A stretch of DNA of 64,000 nucleotides from the NCBI GenBank assembly GCA_052173415.1, contig JBQMYQ010000005.1, positions 1 to 64,000 of the forward strand, in the 5' to 3' direction. This document shows positions 25,249-34,885 of the stretch, piece by piece (position 1 is the first letter of the stretch; every line of letters begins with the position of its first letter). The notes below the pieces were generated by a model. It was not told the DNA's origin. It saw nothing but the letters and a program-made list of their open reading frames with translations, and ran no database searches. The DNA is from Wolinella sp052173415. GTDB lineage: Bacteria > Campylobacterota > Campylobacteria > Campylobacterales > Helicobacteraceae. The position numbers and the translations under genes were made by a program.

Positions 25249-26777
25249 TTGCGCGACTTTTGATACGGGAATCGCCCGCTTTTAGGGAGGAAAATTTAGA
25301 ATTTGACGCGGGGTTTAATATCTTTAGTGGGGCGAGCGGAGCGGGGAAGTCGCTCCTTATGGAGTCGATTCTCGCACTTTTTGGAATTAAAGAGAGTAAT
25401 GCGGGACTCATCGAGGCGACCTTAAAGCTTCCTTATTCGTTGCAACCGTGGGGAATCGACGCGGAAGCGGGCGAAGAGGCGGTGTTTTTGGTGACCAAAA
25501 AGGATAAGGTGCGCTATTTTATCAACAATCAAAATGTCCCTAAAAAGCGTATGCGTGAGATTACACAAGGGTTTGTGAAGCATGTCAGCCCCAAAAATGC
25601 GTCCGAGCTTGAGAATAAGAGCCTACTAGCACTGCTAGATTCCTGCGTGAGCGCAAATGAGCCTGAGTTTGCGGGAATCATGCAGGAATATGGCGAGCTT
25701 TTTGCGCAATATACGCGCGCTCAGAGCGAGTTTGAGGAGCTTTGCAAGGAGGAGAGTCGCATTGAGGAGCTCAAGGATTTTGCGCGTTTTGAGATTGAGA
25801 GAATTAGCGCAATCAACCCCAAAAAGGGCGAATACGAGGAGCTGATGAACCTCAAAAAGAGCCTCTCTAAAAGAGAGAAAATCAAAGAGCTCATGGGCAG
25901 AGTGGAGCGATTCTTGGAAGGGGAGCGCGCGGTTTTGAGCTTTTTGGAGCTCACTTCGCGCGAGAGTGCGCTCTTTAGCGAGGCGATGAGTGAGCTTGCG
26001 CTTGCGTTTGAGGAGGAGAATTCACGGCTTTTGGAGCTTGAGGATATGGACATTGAGCGGCTTTTAGAGCGGCTGGAGCGACTTTCAGAGCTCAAACGTC
26101 GCTATGGGGGCGAGGAGGAGGCGCTCGAATATCTCACTAAAAAGCGTAAAGAGCTCGCAGAATACGAGAATATCCATCTCTCCATCGAGACGCTTCGCAA
26201 GGAGTGTGAGCGGCTTTTGCGCTCATTAGAGGAGTTCGCAGGGCGTATTCATAGCTATCGAGCGCGGGCGATTCCTGTGCTTATGAGTGCGCTAAATGCG
26301 AAGCTCTCGGAGCTGTTGCTCAAGAATGCCTCTTTAGTTTTGCGCGCGATTCCCTTGGGGGAGCTGGGGAGCGATGAGGTGGAGCTAAAGCTTGGAGATG
26401 CGCTCAAAGAGAGTGTGAGCTCGGGGGAGTTTAATCGCCTTCGTTTGGCATTTTTGGAGCTTGAGGCGAGCTACTCGGAGCGACTTGGGATTTTGATCCT
26501 TGATGAGATTGATGCAAACTTGAGTGGTGAGGAATCAGAGGGCGTAGCCAAGGCACTTAAGGAGCTCTCGCGCTCTTATCAGGTGCTTGCAATTTCACAT
26601 CAGCCACACATGCCCTCCTATGCACATCGGCATTTTTTAGTTAAAAAAGAGCTTGAGGGCAGCGTCATTAGAGAGCTTGATCGTGAGGGGCGTATGCATG
26701 AGATCGCGCGTATGGTGAGCGGGAGCGAGGTGACCAAAGAGGCGCTGGAATTTGCCAAAAAGCGTTTGGAGGGGTAG
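25245..26777 (+). CDS. recN: DNA repair protein RecN
   Basis: SMC-like ATPase of double-strand-break repair, 510 residues from a GTG at 25245, which overlaps the nadK stop (GTGA) and follows GGGGGA. A TTG four codons earlier is also possible. Walker A is FSGASGAGKSLLMESIL near residue 26. A long coiled-coil middle runs from about 130 to 350. The C-terminal head has signature SGEFNRLRLAFLELE and Walker B ILILDEIDANLSGEES. The signature begins SSGEFNR instead of the usual SGGExxR. The nadK-recN-NFACT order matches H. pylori (from memory). Confidence 0.92.
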   Translation: MIARLLIRESPAFREENLEFDAGFNIFSGASGAGKSLLMESILALFGIKESNAGLIEATLKLPYSLQPWGIDAEAGEEAVFLVTKKDKVRYFINNQNVPKKRMREITQGFVKHVSPKNASELENKSLLALLDSCVSANEPEFAGIMQEYGELFAQYTRAQSEFEELCKEESRIEELKDFARFEIERISAINPKKGEYEELMNLKKSLSKREKIKELMGRVERFLEGERAVLSFLELTSRESALFSEAMSELALAFEEENSRLLELEDMDIERLLERLERLSELKRRYGGEEEALEYLTKKRKELAEYENIHLSIETLRKECERLLRSLEEFAGRIHSYRARAIPVLMSALNAKLSELLLKNASLVLRAIPLGELGSDEVELKLGDALKESVSSGEFNRLRLAFLELEASYSERLGILILDEIDANLSGEESEGVAKALKELSRSYQVLAISHQPHMPSYAHRHFLVKKELEGSVIRELDREGRMHEIARMVSGSEVTKEALEFAKKRLEG

Positions 26778-26780
26778 TGT

Positions 26781-28115
26781 ATGAAGCTGGCACTGCTTTT
26801 GAGGGTGGCGGAACTGCTAAAAGAGCATAAGTTGCTGGTGAATCTAAAGCGAATCGGCGATAATCTCTTTAAGCTTGAGTGCGATTCCGTCATTTATTAT
26901 GTCGATTTGACGCGTGCGCATTCGACGATATTTACCGCACCTGCACCGATTTTAGGGACGAAGCACTATCAAGCCCCTTTTGATTTGTGGCTAAAAAGAG
27001 CGACTTCGCGAGCGGAGATTTTGGGCGTGGAGGTAGAAGATGGGAATCGGATACTGCGGCTAAAGCTCCTTAGTCGCGGGAGCTACAAGGCACTTTGCAC
27101 CACCTTGCAGTTTGAATTTACCGGGCGCAATACCAATGCGATTTTGCTTGATGAAAATGGGATCATCCTTGATGCGTTGCGACACATCAGCGACAATCGC
27201 TCCTTTAGAGAGGTGCGGATTGGTAATCCCCTCGCACCGCTTCCACCCCTCAAAGAGCCTCTGCGCGAGAAGCCCCTGTGTGCGGGACTTTCGGTGCAGG
27301 AGCTTTTGGAGCTAGAGTATCAGAGGCGGCTAGAGCGTGAGCTAGATGAGAGGAAGCGTTTTGCAATACAATCTTTAGAGAAGCGACTGGGGAAGATTTT
27401 TGCGTTACTTGCTAACTTGGGTGATGAAAGCGAGCTTTTGGAGGAATCGGCGCGCCACAAGGAGAATGCGACGCTTCTACTTGCTTCGCTCTACAAGCTT
27501 ACACACTTTGCGCTAGAAGTGGAGCTAGAGAGCGAGAGTGGGCGCAGGGTAGTGGCGATTCCTGCGCGCTCAAGGAGCTTTAGTGAGGCGGCTCAGATAC
27601 TTTTTGAGAGTGCGAAGCGACTTGCGCAAAAGGCGAAGAATCTGCACATTGAGCGTGAGTTTTTGGAAGGGAAAGCAGCTTTTTATCATCGGCAAATTAC
27701 GCTAATTAGCGAGTGTAAGAGCCTTGAAGATATAGAAATACTCGCGCCAAAAAGACGCAATAGCACGAAAAATGAGGGTAAAAAAGAGGAGTTTGAGAGC
27801 TTTTTTATCGAGGGAATCAAGGTCTCTTTTGGCAAGAATCAGCGCGAAAATGTGAAGCTTTTGCAGAGTGCGCGCGCTGAAGATATGTGGCTACATGTGC
27901 GTGAGATCCCCTCTTCGCACATGATTATTCATTCAGGCAAGGGGAAAATCCCTAGGAGCGTGATTGAGAAAGCTTCGGGGATTTTGGTGGGATTTTTGGA
28001 GACTCTAGCGGGGAGTTATTTGGTCGATTTTACCAAAAGGAAGTTTGTTAAAATCACGGAAGGAGCACAGGTCGTCTATGCCAAACACGAGACGATCACG
28101 GTGAAAAAGGAGTGA
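26781..28115 (+). CDS. NFACT-family protein (RqcH/fibronectin-binding-like)
   Basis: Homologue of bacterial RqcH/FbpA and eukaryotic Rqc2, which act in ribosome quality control by adding C-terminal Ala tails. It has 444 residues. An N-terminal NFACT-N domain (about 1-170, including DLTRAHSTIF and FTGRNTNAILLDENGIILD) is followed by a coiled-coil middle (about 180-330). The NFACT-R domain at the C-terminus has RAEDMWLHVREIPSSHMII. It starts three bases after recN. H. pylori has the same neighbour annotated as fibronectin-binding; an extracellular role is less likely. Confidence 0.88.
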   Translation: MKLALLLRVAELLKEHKLLVNLKRIGDNLFKLECDSVIYYVDLTRAHSTIFTAPAPILGTKHYQAPFDLWLKRATSRAEILGVEVEDGNRILRLKLLSRGSYKALCTTLQFEFTGRNTNAILLDENGIILDALRHISDNRSFREVRIGNPLAPLPPLKEPLREKPLCAGLSVQELLELEYQRRLERELDERKRFAIQSLEKRLGKIFALLANLGDESELLEESARHKENATLLLASLYKLTHFALEVELESESGRRVVAIPARSRSFSEAAQILFESAKRLAQKAKNLHIEREFLEGKAAFYHRQITLISECKSLEDIEILAPKRRNSTKNEGKKEEFESFFIEGIKVSFGKNQRENVKLLQSARAEDMWLHVREIPSSHMIIHSGKGKIPRSVIEKASGILVGFLETLAGSYLVDFTKRKFVKITEGAQVVYAKHETITVKKE

Positions 28116-28118
28116 GTC

Positions 28119-28424
28119 ATGGCGGTTTCTCCACTAGGTAACATCACATACATCAATCAAAATATGCAGAGCTCATCTATCCAGCATGCCAACGCGCAGC
28201 AGCGCATGGATTTTCAAGCCTTAGTCAATCTGCAAGAGATGGACGAAAAGCAGCAGGAGATCGAGGCGGTGCGACCTACCGAAGAGACGGACGCGCTCAA
28301 TGAGGATCGGGAAAAGGAAAAAGAGGAATTTCACAGTCTAGAGCAAGAAGAGAAAGAGCAAAAAGAGGCACACGAAGAGGATGGAGCGAGAAGCTCGCTG
28401 CATATTTTGGATATAAAGGCGTGA
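28119..28424 (+). CDS. Small acidic, glutamate-rich hypothetical protein
   Basis: Protein of 101 residues, starting MAVSPLGNITYINQNMQSS. The first 45 residues are polar, with many N and Q; the second half is almost entirely E, K, D and Q (EDREKEKEEFHSLEQEEKEQ) and is probably a helix or disordered. No signal peptide or membrane segment. It begins three bases after the NFACT gene behind AAGGAG, so it is the last gene of the nadK operon. Function unknown. Confidence 0.75.
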   Translation: MAVSPLGNITYINQNMQSSSIQHANAQQRMDFQALVNLQEMDEKQQEIEAVRPTEETDALNEDREKEKEEFHSLEQEEKEQKEAHEEDGARSSLHILDIKA

Positions 28425-28504
28425 AATATTAAATTCTATACAGCTTAAATATCTCATACTCCGTTTAAACTCCATAAAAGTAAAACTCAAAGTACAGTGC
28501 TAAT

Positions 28505-28847
28505 TCAGTTTTGGTCGATTTTGTGTGATTTTTGTGATGATGGCACGTAGGGTTTTGGTAGGCGGGGGTGCTTCTGTGTTTGTTTGGGGCGGCTACTTTG
28601 ACTTACGATGGTTGCTTCTGTATTTGCGGGATTTTCTAGTGAAATATTGATGTAGCCCTCGCGAAAAATGGCTTTCCATGCGGATAAGCGTGCCCGTGGT
28701 AACTATTTTTGTATGCATTTGAGACGCGCCCGCGCTTTTTTGAGGGCTTCATCTTTGTTGCGCGCAAAGTCGTGCACCTGTAATATCGGCGTGCCGTGTT
28801 CAAATTTCGCGATGCGGCTTTTGTGTATTAACTTGTAACTACTGTAA
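28505..28847 (-). pseudogene. Degraded phage late-control-D-like fragment (tentative)
   Basis: No intact gene is present between 28425 and 28964. On the minus strand one frame, open from 28924 to 28505 except for a TAG at 28703-28705, encodes HGTPILQVHDFARNKDEA and LKKARARLKCIQ. After the stop, in the same frame, it encodes AWKAIFREGYINISLENP. The first part resembles the pre-C-terminal segment of P2-like gpD tail proteins (HxFxxK-x-E-A-x-x-A-A-R-A-x-L-x-x-I-Q) and the second their last beta strands. The piece between is missing. This reading comes from remembered patterns, so it is tentative. Confidence 0.35.
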
Positions 28848-28946
28848 AAATGCCTTAATATATAGGAGATTCGAGGTGCTTGATGTGGTGAATGCTTCCG
28901 TATATGGGCATGAAAATGAAGTTTTTAGACAAGGAATCAAGAAGTT

Positions 28947-28966
28947 CCCCCCCCCCCTTTTTTTTT
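28947..28966. repeat. Homopolymer tract C11T9
   Basis: Eleven C followed by nine T, ending on the stop codon of the minus-strand chemoreceptor. On the minus strand it reads A9 G11 straight after the TT of the last codon. Length changes would not alter the receptor, because TAA uses only the first two A residues. Such tracts are hypermutable by slippage. Confidence 0.9.
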
Positions 28967-30938
28967 AAAACCTCTTCCTCTTCACCTCTTCCACAATCTC
29001 ACTAGCTACCCGAGAAACTTCACTGGCGATATGATCCGTCTGATCCGCCACACCGGCATTTTGCTGTGTAACCGTATCAAGCTGAGAAATCGCTTCGTTA
29101 ATCTGTCCGATTCCTGTGGCTTGCTCTTTAATGGACTCACCCATTTCATTGATACTTTGCACGAGCACGTTGGTGTTCGCTTCGATTTCACCGAGGCTCT
29201 TTTGTGTCCGCTCGGCAAGTTTCCGCACTTCATCAGCCACGACGGCGAATCCTCGTCCATGCTCTCCAGCCCTTGCGGCTTCAATCGCAGCGTTGAGTGC
29301 AAGCAAATTCGTCTGATCGGCGATGTCTCGAATAATCCCGATGACGCTCTTAATCTCTTCACTTTGGCGAATCACATCGCCCGTTCGCTCGCTTACATTA
29401 TGCATAGAGCTACTCATCTGCTCGATGGCTGCGGCAGATTCCTCAAGACTTGCAGCCTGTTCATTCGCGCCTTTAGAGAGGGTCTGCATAGATTCCTTGA
29501 GGGTGCTGGCTTTTTCCTGCATAAAGAGGCTTGAATTGAGCGAGGCTTGGAGCATGCTCTGGATATTTTCCCCCAGTGCATTCACGCCATGAGCGATGAC
29601 TCCGCAGCGATCTTGTTCGATTCGCACGGTAAAATCTTGCGCTTTATAGGCGTCCAAAATATTTAAAATATCTTTGCTGTCTTTTGCGATTACTTCCTCA
29701 AGCGTCTTTTGAAGCTCTGTTAGTCCGCATTTGAGCTCTTTTAGCGTGGGATTTGCGACCTCTTCCTGTATGTTTGCCGTGAAATTCCCGCCTTTGACTT
29801 CCGCTACGAAGTGATTGACCGCTTTAATGAAGCTATTGCCCTCTTTGATGAAGAATTCCGTCTTTTTGATATTCTCATTGATGAGCGCGGCGATATTGCC
29901 GAATTCATCGCGAGAATTGATGGGAATCGTGTGCGCCTCTTCGCTCTCATAATTGACAAAGGCAAAGAAAGAGAGGAGCGAGGTTTGGATCTTTTTAAGC
30001 GGACGCAGAGCTAAACGTATAAGCGTAAAAAGTATGACAAGGGTAAAAATCCCAAAGATTGTGATAATAAGGAGTTGCTTGCTGAGGATGGTATCTAGGA
30101 TTTGCATAATTTCTGAAGCGGAATTCGAGACACAGAGCACAAACTTACTCATCTCATCGTAGGTGCATAGCCCTATCCGATCATTATCCCTAATCTTAAA
30201 TCGGAGTATCTCGCTGAACCCCTCGCTACCCTCTTTTGCGGAGCGATAAATGCTCGTGGCGAGCTCTTTGATCTTTGGATCTTCAGACATGATGAGCTCT
30301 TTTATAGGATGGACGATGAAGCGACGCTGGGAATCGATAATAAAAAGTGTCGTGGTTTTGCTAAGCTTCGCTTCAGATACATCCTTTTGCAGTTCATGAA
30401 GCGGAACATCCGCACCGATAACCCCTAGGAGGTTGCTCGCTTTATAGATGGGTGAAAAAGCTGTGATAACGAGCTGATGAGATACAACATCCTCATAAGG
30501 CTCGCTGATTCCCGCTTTACCGAGCTCTTTGGCACTTTTATACCAGCTTCTTTCGCGAGCGTCAATATTCAGTGCTTGCACAAGAGATGATTTGCGATCC
30601 ATGAATTGGAACTGACCATTGCGCTCGATTCCCGCAAATATTGCGTTGAAAGAGGTAGCAGGGAATGTCTCTTGGAGAGTCGGATTAATATTCTCGGGAG
30701 TGAAGTGCGATTCCTCTTCAAGTAGCTTTTTGATACGCTCCATAGTATCGACCCGTGAGGTAAAATATTCGCGGATTAGCAGGCTAAAGCCCTTTAATGT
30801 TTCTCGCTTGCTGTCATGGAGCAGCCCAAAAATACCAGCTTTAGTTGTGCTAGAGCTGCTAAAGGCTAGGATTCCTAGTCCAATTACCAACACAACGGCA
30901 ATTACAAGGGATATTTTATTGGCTAAGGAGTTCATCAT
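28965..30938 (-). CDS. Methyl-accepting chemotaxis protein with dCache sensor
   Basis: Chemoreceptor of 657 residues. Membrane segment at about 9-28, periplasmic double-Cache domain at about 35-280, second membrane segment near 285-310, HAMP-like region, then the signalling hairpin with NLLALNAAIEAARAGEHGRG near residue 575. The sensor carries RERSWYKSA (128-136), Y148 and D177, a pattern like amino-acid-binding dCache domains. ATG at 30938 behind AAGGAG. A 24-unit GA repeat lies 87-134 bases upstream and a C11T9 tract touches the stop. The signalling half is nearly the same as in the receptor at 1-1726, while the sensors differ. Confidence 0.95.
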   Translation of the reverse strand: MMNSLANKISLVIAVVLVIGLGILAFSSSSTTKAGIFGLLHDSKRETLKGFSLLIREYFTSRVDTMERIKKLLEEESHFTPENINPTLQETFPATSFNAIFAGIERNGQFQFMDRKSSLVQALNIDARERSWYKSAKELGKAGISEPYEDVVSHQLVITAFSPIYKASNLLGVIGADVPLHELQKDVSEAKLSKTTTLFIIDSQRRFIVHPIKELIMSEDPKIKELATSIYRSAKEGSEGFSEILRFKIRDNDRIGLCTYDEMSKFVLCVSNSASEIMQILDTILSKQLLIITIFGIFTLVILFTLIRLALRPLKKIQTSLLSFFAFVNYESEEAHTIPINSRDEFGNIAALINENIKKTEFFIKEGNSFIKAVNHFVAEVKGGNFTANIQEEVANPTLKELKCGLTELQKTLEEVIAKDSKDILNILDAYKAQDFTVRIEQDRCGVIAHGVNALGENIQSMLQASLNSSLFMQEKASTLKESMQTLSKGANEQAASLEESAAAIEQMSSSMHNVSERTGDVIRQSEEIKSVIGIIRDIADQTNLLALNAAIEAARAGEHGRGFAVVADEVRKLAERTQKSLGEIEANTNVLVQSINEMGESIKEQATGIGQINEAISQLDTVTQQNAGVADQTDHIASEVSRVASEIVEEVKRKRF

Positions 30939-31022
30939 GGACGACTCCTTAATGATGGAAATAGCGGTATGCGGGGGTGTAGAGACGACCTATCGTGTGC
31001 AGAAGTCGTGCGCTCCAAAAGT

Positions 31023-31075
<53 letters not shown>

Positions 31076-31253
31076 ACCATACAGGTCTCCTCCTTGAGTT
31101 AGATAATAGGAACATTATAGGGAGGGAAAATAAAATACAAATAAAATAATGCGTCTTATTTTATAGTTAAACGCATAATGCATGATTTTGGATATCGATG
31201 GGGAGATAGAGGTTTTCGCGCTCAAGATAGTTGTTAGGATTCCCTATTTTGTG

Positions 31254-31259
31254 TATAAT
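31254..31259 (+). promoter_or_regulatory. Candidate -10 box for flhA
   Basis: TATAAT preceded by TGTG (extended -10) and a T-rich stretch, 47 bases before the flhA ATG. This resembles the housekeeping promoter style of Campylobacterota and fits early-class expression of flhA. Confidence 0.6.
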
Positions 31260-31306
31260 CTCCCCTCTTGTTTGTTGAGATTCCTCAATTTGCGCGAAGG
31301 CTTGGA

Positions 31307-33571
31307 ATGGCAAAAAGTATGGCGAAAAGTAAAGAAAAGACGCTTGCTCAGAGGGCTTTGCCTTTTTTAAAGGCGATTTCTGAGTCTAAGGATCTGACGG
31401 TTGTTGCGTTTATTATTGCGATCCTTGCCATCATCATCGTCCCGCTCCCTAGCGCGCTACTGGACTTCTTTTTGACAATCTCCATCGCGACGTCCGTGCT
31501 CATTATTCTAATCTCACTTTATATCGGCAAACCGACGGATTTCACGGCATTTCCGACGCTTTTATTGATTGTTACGCTCTTTCGCCTCGCGCTGAATGTC
31601 TCGACCACGCGCATGATTTTAAGCGAAGGGCACAACGGACCAGATGCCGTGAGCGACATTATTAGCTCCTTTGGGAACTTTGTCGTGGGTGGGAATTACG
31701 TGATTGGGATCATCGTCTTTTTAATTCTTGTTATTATCAATTTTATGGTCGTTACCAACGGCTCTACGCGCGTCGCAGAGGTCGCTGCGAGATTTACTCT
31801 TGATGCGATGCCCGGAAAACAGATGGCAATTGATGCGGATATGAATGCGGGACTCATCGATGAGAAAGAAGCCAAAAAGCGTCGCGAAAGTCTAGCGCAA
31901 GAGGCGGATTTTTACGGCTCGATGGATGGTGCGAGTAAGTTTGTCAAGGGCGACGCAATCGCAGGAATCATCATCACGCTCATTAATATCATCGGTGGAT
32001 TCCTTATCGGGGTGTTTCAGCGAGATATGGCGATGGCGGATTCTGCGGCGACTTTCACGATTCTTACGATTGGCGATGGGCTGGTTTCGCAGCTCCCCGC
32101 GCTCATCACTTCCACAGCTACGGGTATTATTGTTACGCGCTCAAGCAAAAGCGATGAGAGCGGGAATTTCGCCGAGGGGATCATCACGCAGCTCATGGGG
32201 GAATCGAAGATTCTCAGCATTGTCGGGGGAATCTTGCTCATGTTCGCGCTTGTGCCGGGATTGCCGAGCTTTTCGCTTGGTTTTGTGGGATTGCTTTTTG
32301 TCGCGATGGCGTATCTTATCAACCGTCAAGATGAGGGCGGGGCGTTTGAGCTTTTGGAGCGTTTCATCAATAAAAAGGCTGGAGAGCCCCTGGCCACTGC
32401 CATTCCTAGTAAAAAATCCAAAGCGCAAAAAGACGCGCAAGCTGCGGGAATCGCTCCAGAAGATGCGCAAGCTGCACCTCCGAAGAAATCGCCCGAGGAG
32501 ATTAAAAAGCAAGAGGAAGAGACCTTGAGCGAGATTCTTAAGGTTGAAATTTTGGAGCTTGATTTGGGCTATCAGCTCATCAGGCTTGCCGATAGCAATC
32601 AGGGCGGCGATCTGCTCGAGCGCGTGCGGGGTATGCGGCGCAAGATGGCGGCGGATTATGGATTCCTTATGCCACAGGTGCGGATACGTGATAATCTCCA
32701 GCTCCCGCCGAGTGAGTATGAGATTTTGCTAAAAGGTGTGGCGATTGGCTCAGGGAGCGTCATGCCTGATCAATTTTTGGCGATGAATGGCGGGCTTGTG
32801 ACCGATGAGATTGCTGGGATTCCCACAAAAGAGCCTGCATTTGAGCTAGACGCGCTTTGGATTAATCCGAGCGATAAGGAAGAGGCAATCATGCGGGGCT
32901 ATACGGTCGTCGATCCTGCGACGGTCATTTCGACGCACATGAGCGAACTGGTCAAAAAGTATGCCGAAGAGCTCATTACGCGTCAAGAGGTGTCCGCGCT
33001 CATGGATAAGCTTGCTAAAGATTATCCCGTGATTGTTGAGGACGCGCGTCAGTCCGCGACGACGGGGCTTATTCAGCAGGTGCTAAAGGCTCTTTTACAC
33101 GAGCGTATTCCTATTAAAGATATGCTCACGATTTTAGAGAGTATCGCCGATATCGCGCCACAAGTGGGCGGGAATATCGATATTATCGTCGAGCATGTGC
33201 GCACACGCCTTGCGCGCGTCATCACATCGACATTCAAAAGCGAAGATGGAATGCTAAAGCTCCTCACGCTCTCTGCGCAAACCGAGCAGTATCTGCTTGA
33301 TAAGATTAAAGAGCAGCAGGGGCATCGGCAGTTTCTTTTGAATGTGAATGAGACTAATGCGCTAATTGAGGGAATCAGTGAAGAGGTCAATAAAATAATC
33401 CAGCGGGGAATCGTCCCCGTAACGCTCATTGTCGAGCCTATGTTACGTAAAGCGATCGCGCAGAAGATGGAGCAATTCGGGCTCAATGTCATCGTCCTAA
33501 GCCACGCAGAAATCGATACAAGCGCGAAATTTGAAGTGCTTGGCGCAATCACAATTCCTTTCAAGGAGTAA
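31307..33571 (+). CDS. flhA: Flagellar type III export gate protein FlhA
   Basis: Inner-membrane export gate of the flagellar type III system and an early checkpoint for sigma-54 flagellar genes. It has 754 residues from the ATG at 31307; an in-frame TTG 13 codons earlier is less likely. About eight membrane segments lie in residues 25-320. The conserved FHIPEP loop is visible as RFTLDAMPGKQMAIDADMNAG (about 165-185) and DEKEAKKRR. The cytoplasmic FlhA-C domain fills the rest. RBS GAAGG. It is followed at one base by the DHH phosphoesterase gene. Confidence 0.97.
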   Translation: MAKSMAKSKEKTLAQRALPFLKAISESKDLTVVAFIIAILAIIIVPLPSALLDFFLTISIATSVLIILISLYIGKPTDFTAFPTLLLIVTLFRLALNVSTTRMILSEGHNGPDAVSDIISSFGNFVVGGNYVIGIIVFLILVIINFMVVTNGSTRVAEVAARFTLDAMPGKQMAIDADMNAGLIDEKEAKKRRESLAQEADFYGSMDGASKFVKGDAIAGIIITLINIIGGFLIGVFQRDMAMADSAATFTILTIGDGLVSQLPALITSTATGIIVTRSSKSDESGNFAEGIITQLMGESKILSIVGGILLMFALVPGLPSFSLGFVGLLFVAMAYLINRQDEGGAFELLERFINKKAGEPLATAIPSKKSKAQKDAQAAGIAPEDAQAAPPKKSPEEIKKQEEETLSEILKVEILELDLGYQLIRLADSNQGGDLLERVRGMRRKMAADYGFLMPQVRIRDNLQLPPSEYEILLKGVAIGSGSVMPDQFLAMNGGLVTDEIAGIPTKEPAFELDALWINPSDKEEAIMRGYTVVDPATVISTHMSELVKKYAEELITRQEVSALMDKLAKDYPVIVEDARQSATTGLIQQVLKALLHERIPIKDMLTILESIADIAPQVGGNIDIIVEHVRTRLARVITSTFKSEDGMLKLLTLSAQTEQYLLDKIKEQQGHRQFLLNVNETNALIEGISEEVNKIIQRGIVPVTLIVEPMLRKAIAQKMEQFGLNVIVLSHAEIDTSAKFEVLGAITIPFKE

Positions 33572-33572
33572 T

Positions 33573-34649
33573 ATGCAGGTTTTTCATCTCTCACATATCG
33601 ATCTAGATGGGTATGCATGCCAGTTTGTTTCGCTGCATTTTTTTAAAAATATCCTTTTTTATAATGCAAATTACGGCAAGGAGGTGGGTGCGAAGCTTGA
33701 GGAGATTGCGCGAAATACGCTTCTATCCAAGGAGCATGAGATTCTGTGGCTCATTACGGATCTCAATCTCACACCTGCGGAATGCGCTTTTTTGGAGGAG
33801 CGAGCACAGAAGCTTGAGGAGCTCGGTAAGCGCGTGAAAATCATGCTTTTAGATCATCACATTAGCGGTAGTGAGAGCGCGGAGAAGTATCTGTGGTATA
33901 AGCTTGATAATGAGCGATGTGCGACGAAAATTACCTTTATGACGCTAAGTGAGGAGTTTCAAAAGGGCGATTTTTGTGGGCTTGATTCCCCTAATGTGCT
34001 TGTTGCTTCCAAAGAGATGAGAGAGTTTGTCGAGATGGTCAATGCCATTGATCTATGGCGCGAGGAATCGCCCTATTTTGAGCTTGGCAAGGTCTTTATG
34101 CGTATGATTGTCGAGACTAAGGAGCTTAATCGCTATATGTTTGATGTGGAGCACCGCGAGTATAAATTTGGCATGCTTAAAGAGGCGTGGCAATATCTGC
34201 TCGATTCCCGCGGGCATATTCGCCTTGATAACGCTATGCACGGTATGAAAAAACGTCTCTTGCACGGTGAAGTGGAGCAAGATACACTCGATAATATCGC
34301 TTCGGCGTATCAAGTGGCACTTTTGGGGCAAAAGCGGGAATCCTGCACCATTAATTACCGCGATTACAAGGGATTCCTGAGCTACTCCATGGGGAGCATT
34401 TCGGTGCTGGCGAATGAGTTTTTGCGCACCTTTAGCGAGTTTGATTTTTTCATGGATGTAGGGACGCGCGGGCAGGTGAGTTTGCGCGCGAATAATCGCT
34501 GCGATGTAAGTGCGATGAGTGCGGAGCTCTTTGGCGGTGGTGGGCATAAAAATGCCGCAGGCGGGAGAATTGAGGGCTTTAAAGAGAGTTTTCTTTACGC
34601 CGAGGTAAAGAGTGCTGTTGAAAAAATCATAAAGGAGAAGGTAAAATGA
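33573..34649 (+). CDS. DHH/DHHA1-family phosphoesterase
   Basis: Cytoplasmic manganese phosphoesterase of 358 residues. Start ATG at 33573 behind AAGGAG, one base after the flhA stop; the upstream extension lies inside flhA. Motifs: SHIDLDGYAC (motif I, residues 6-15), LITDLNL, MLLDHHISG (the DHH motif) and the C-terminal GGGGHKNAAGG of DHHA1. Relatives cleave nano-RNA, pAp or cyclic dinucleotides; the substrate here is not clear. H. pylori has the DHH gene beside flhA (from memory). Confidence 0.88.
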   Translation: MQVFHLSHIDLDGYACQFVSLHFFKNILFYNANYGKEVGAKLEEIARNTLLSKEHEILWLITDLNLTPAECAFLEERAQKLEELGKRVKIMLLDHHISGSESAEKYLWYKLDNERCATKITFMTLSEEFQKGDFCGLDSPNVLVASKEMREFVEMVNAIDLWREESPYFELGKVFMRMIVETKELNRYMFDVEHREYKFGMLKEAWQYLLDSRGHIRLDNAMHGMKKRLLHGEVEQDTLDNIASAYQVALLGQKRESCTINYRDYKGFLSYSMGSISVLANEFLRTFSEFDFFMDVGTRGQVSLRANNRCDVSAMSAELFGGGGHKNAAGGRIEGFKESFLYAEVKSAVEKIIKEKVK

Positions 34650-34885
34650 AAAATAATATAGAGATAAAAGATGAATTCATCGATGAAGAGATGGCTTTGG
34701 AGCTTTCTGATATGTTGAGTGTGGCTCTGCATTTTGCCGGGGTAAAAGAGGAGTCCATGCAAAAGGCTATGGATGCGTATTTACAAGCTCTTGATGATTT
34801 TGATGATGAGGCGGAGTATGGCAGAGAGGCGATGATTTCTATTATTGAAAGTTTGCAAAAAAATAATAAAGAGCTATTCAAGTAG
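34646..34885 (+). CDS. Small acidic hypothetical protein
   Basis: Protein of 79 residues with no signal peptide or membrane segment, mostly predicted helix and acidic (IKDEFIDEEMALELSDML and ALDDFDDEAEYGRE). It overlaps the DHH gene by four bases and abuts purN. RBS AAGGAGAAGG. Real coding is supported by tight packing on both sides. No family recognised. Confidence 0.75.
   Translation: MKNNIEIKDEFIDEEMALELSDMLSVALHFAGVKEESMQKAMDAYLQALDDFDDEAEYGREAMISIIESLQKNNKELFK

Noticed and set aside
28947..28966. Phase-variable reading frame of the chemoreceptor by C/T tract slippage
   Set aside because: The TAA stop is formed before the variable part of the run, so length changes cannot alter the protein.
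34312..34327. GG-N10-GC sequence in the DHH phosphoesterase gene
   Set aside because: It lacks the TTGCTT-type -12 region and no gene starts nearby; probably chance.
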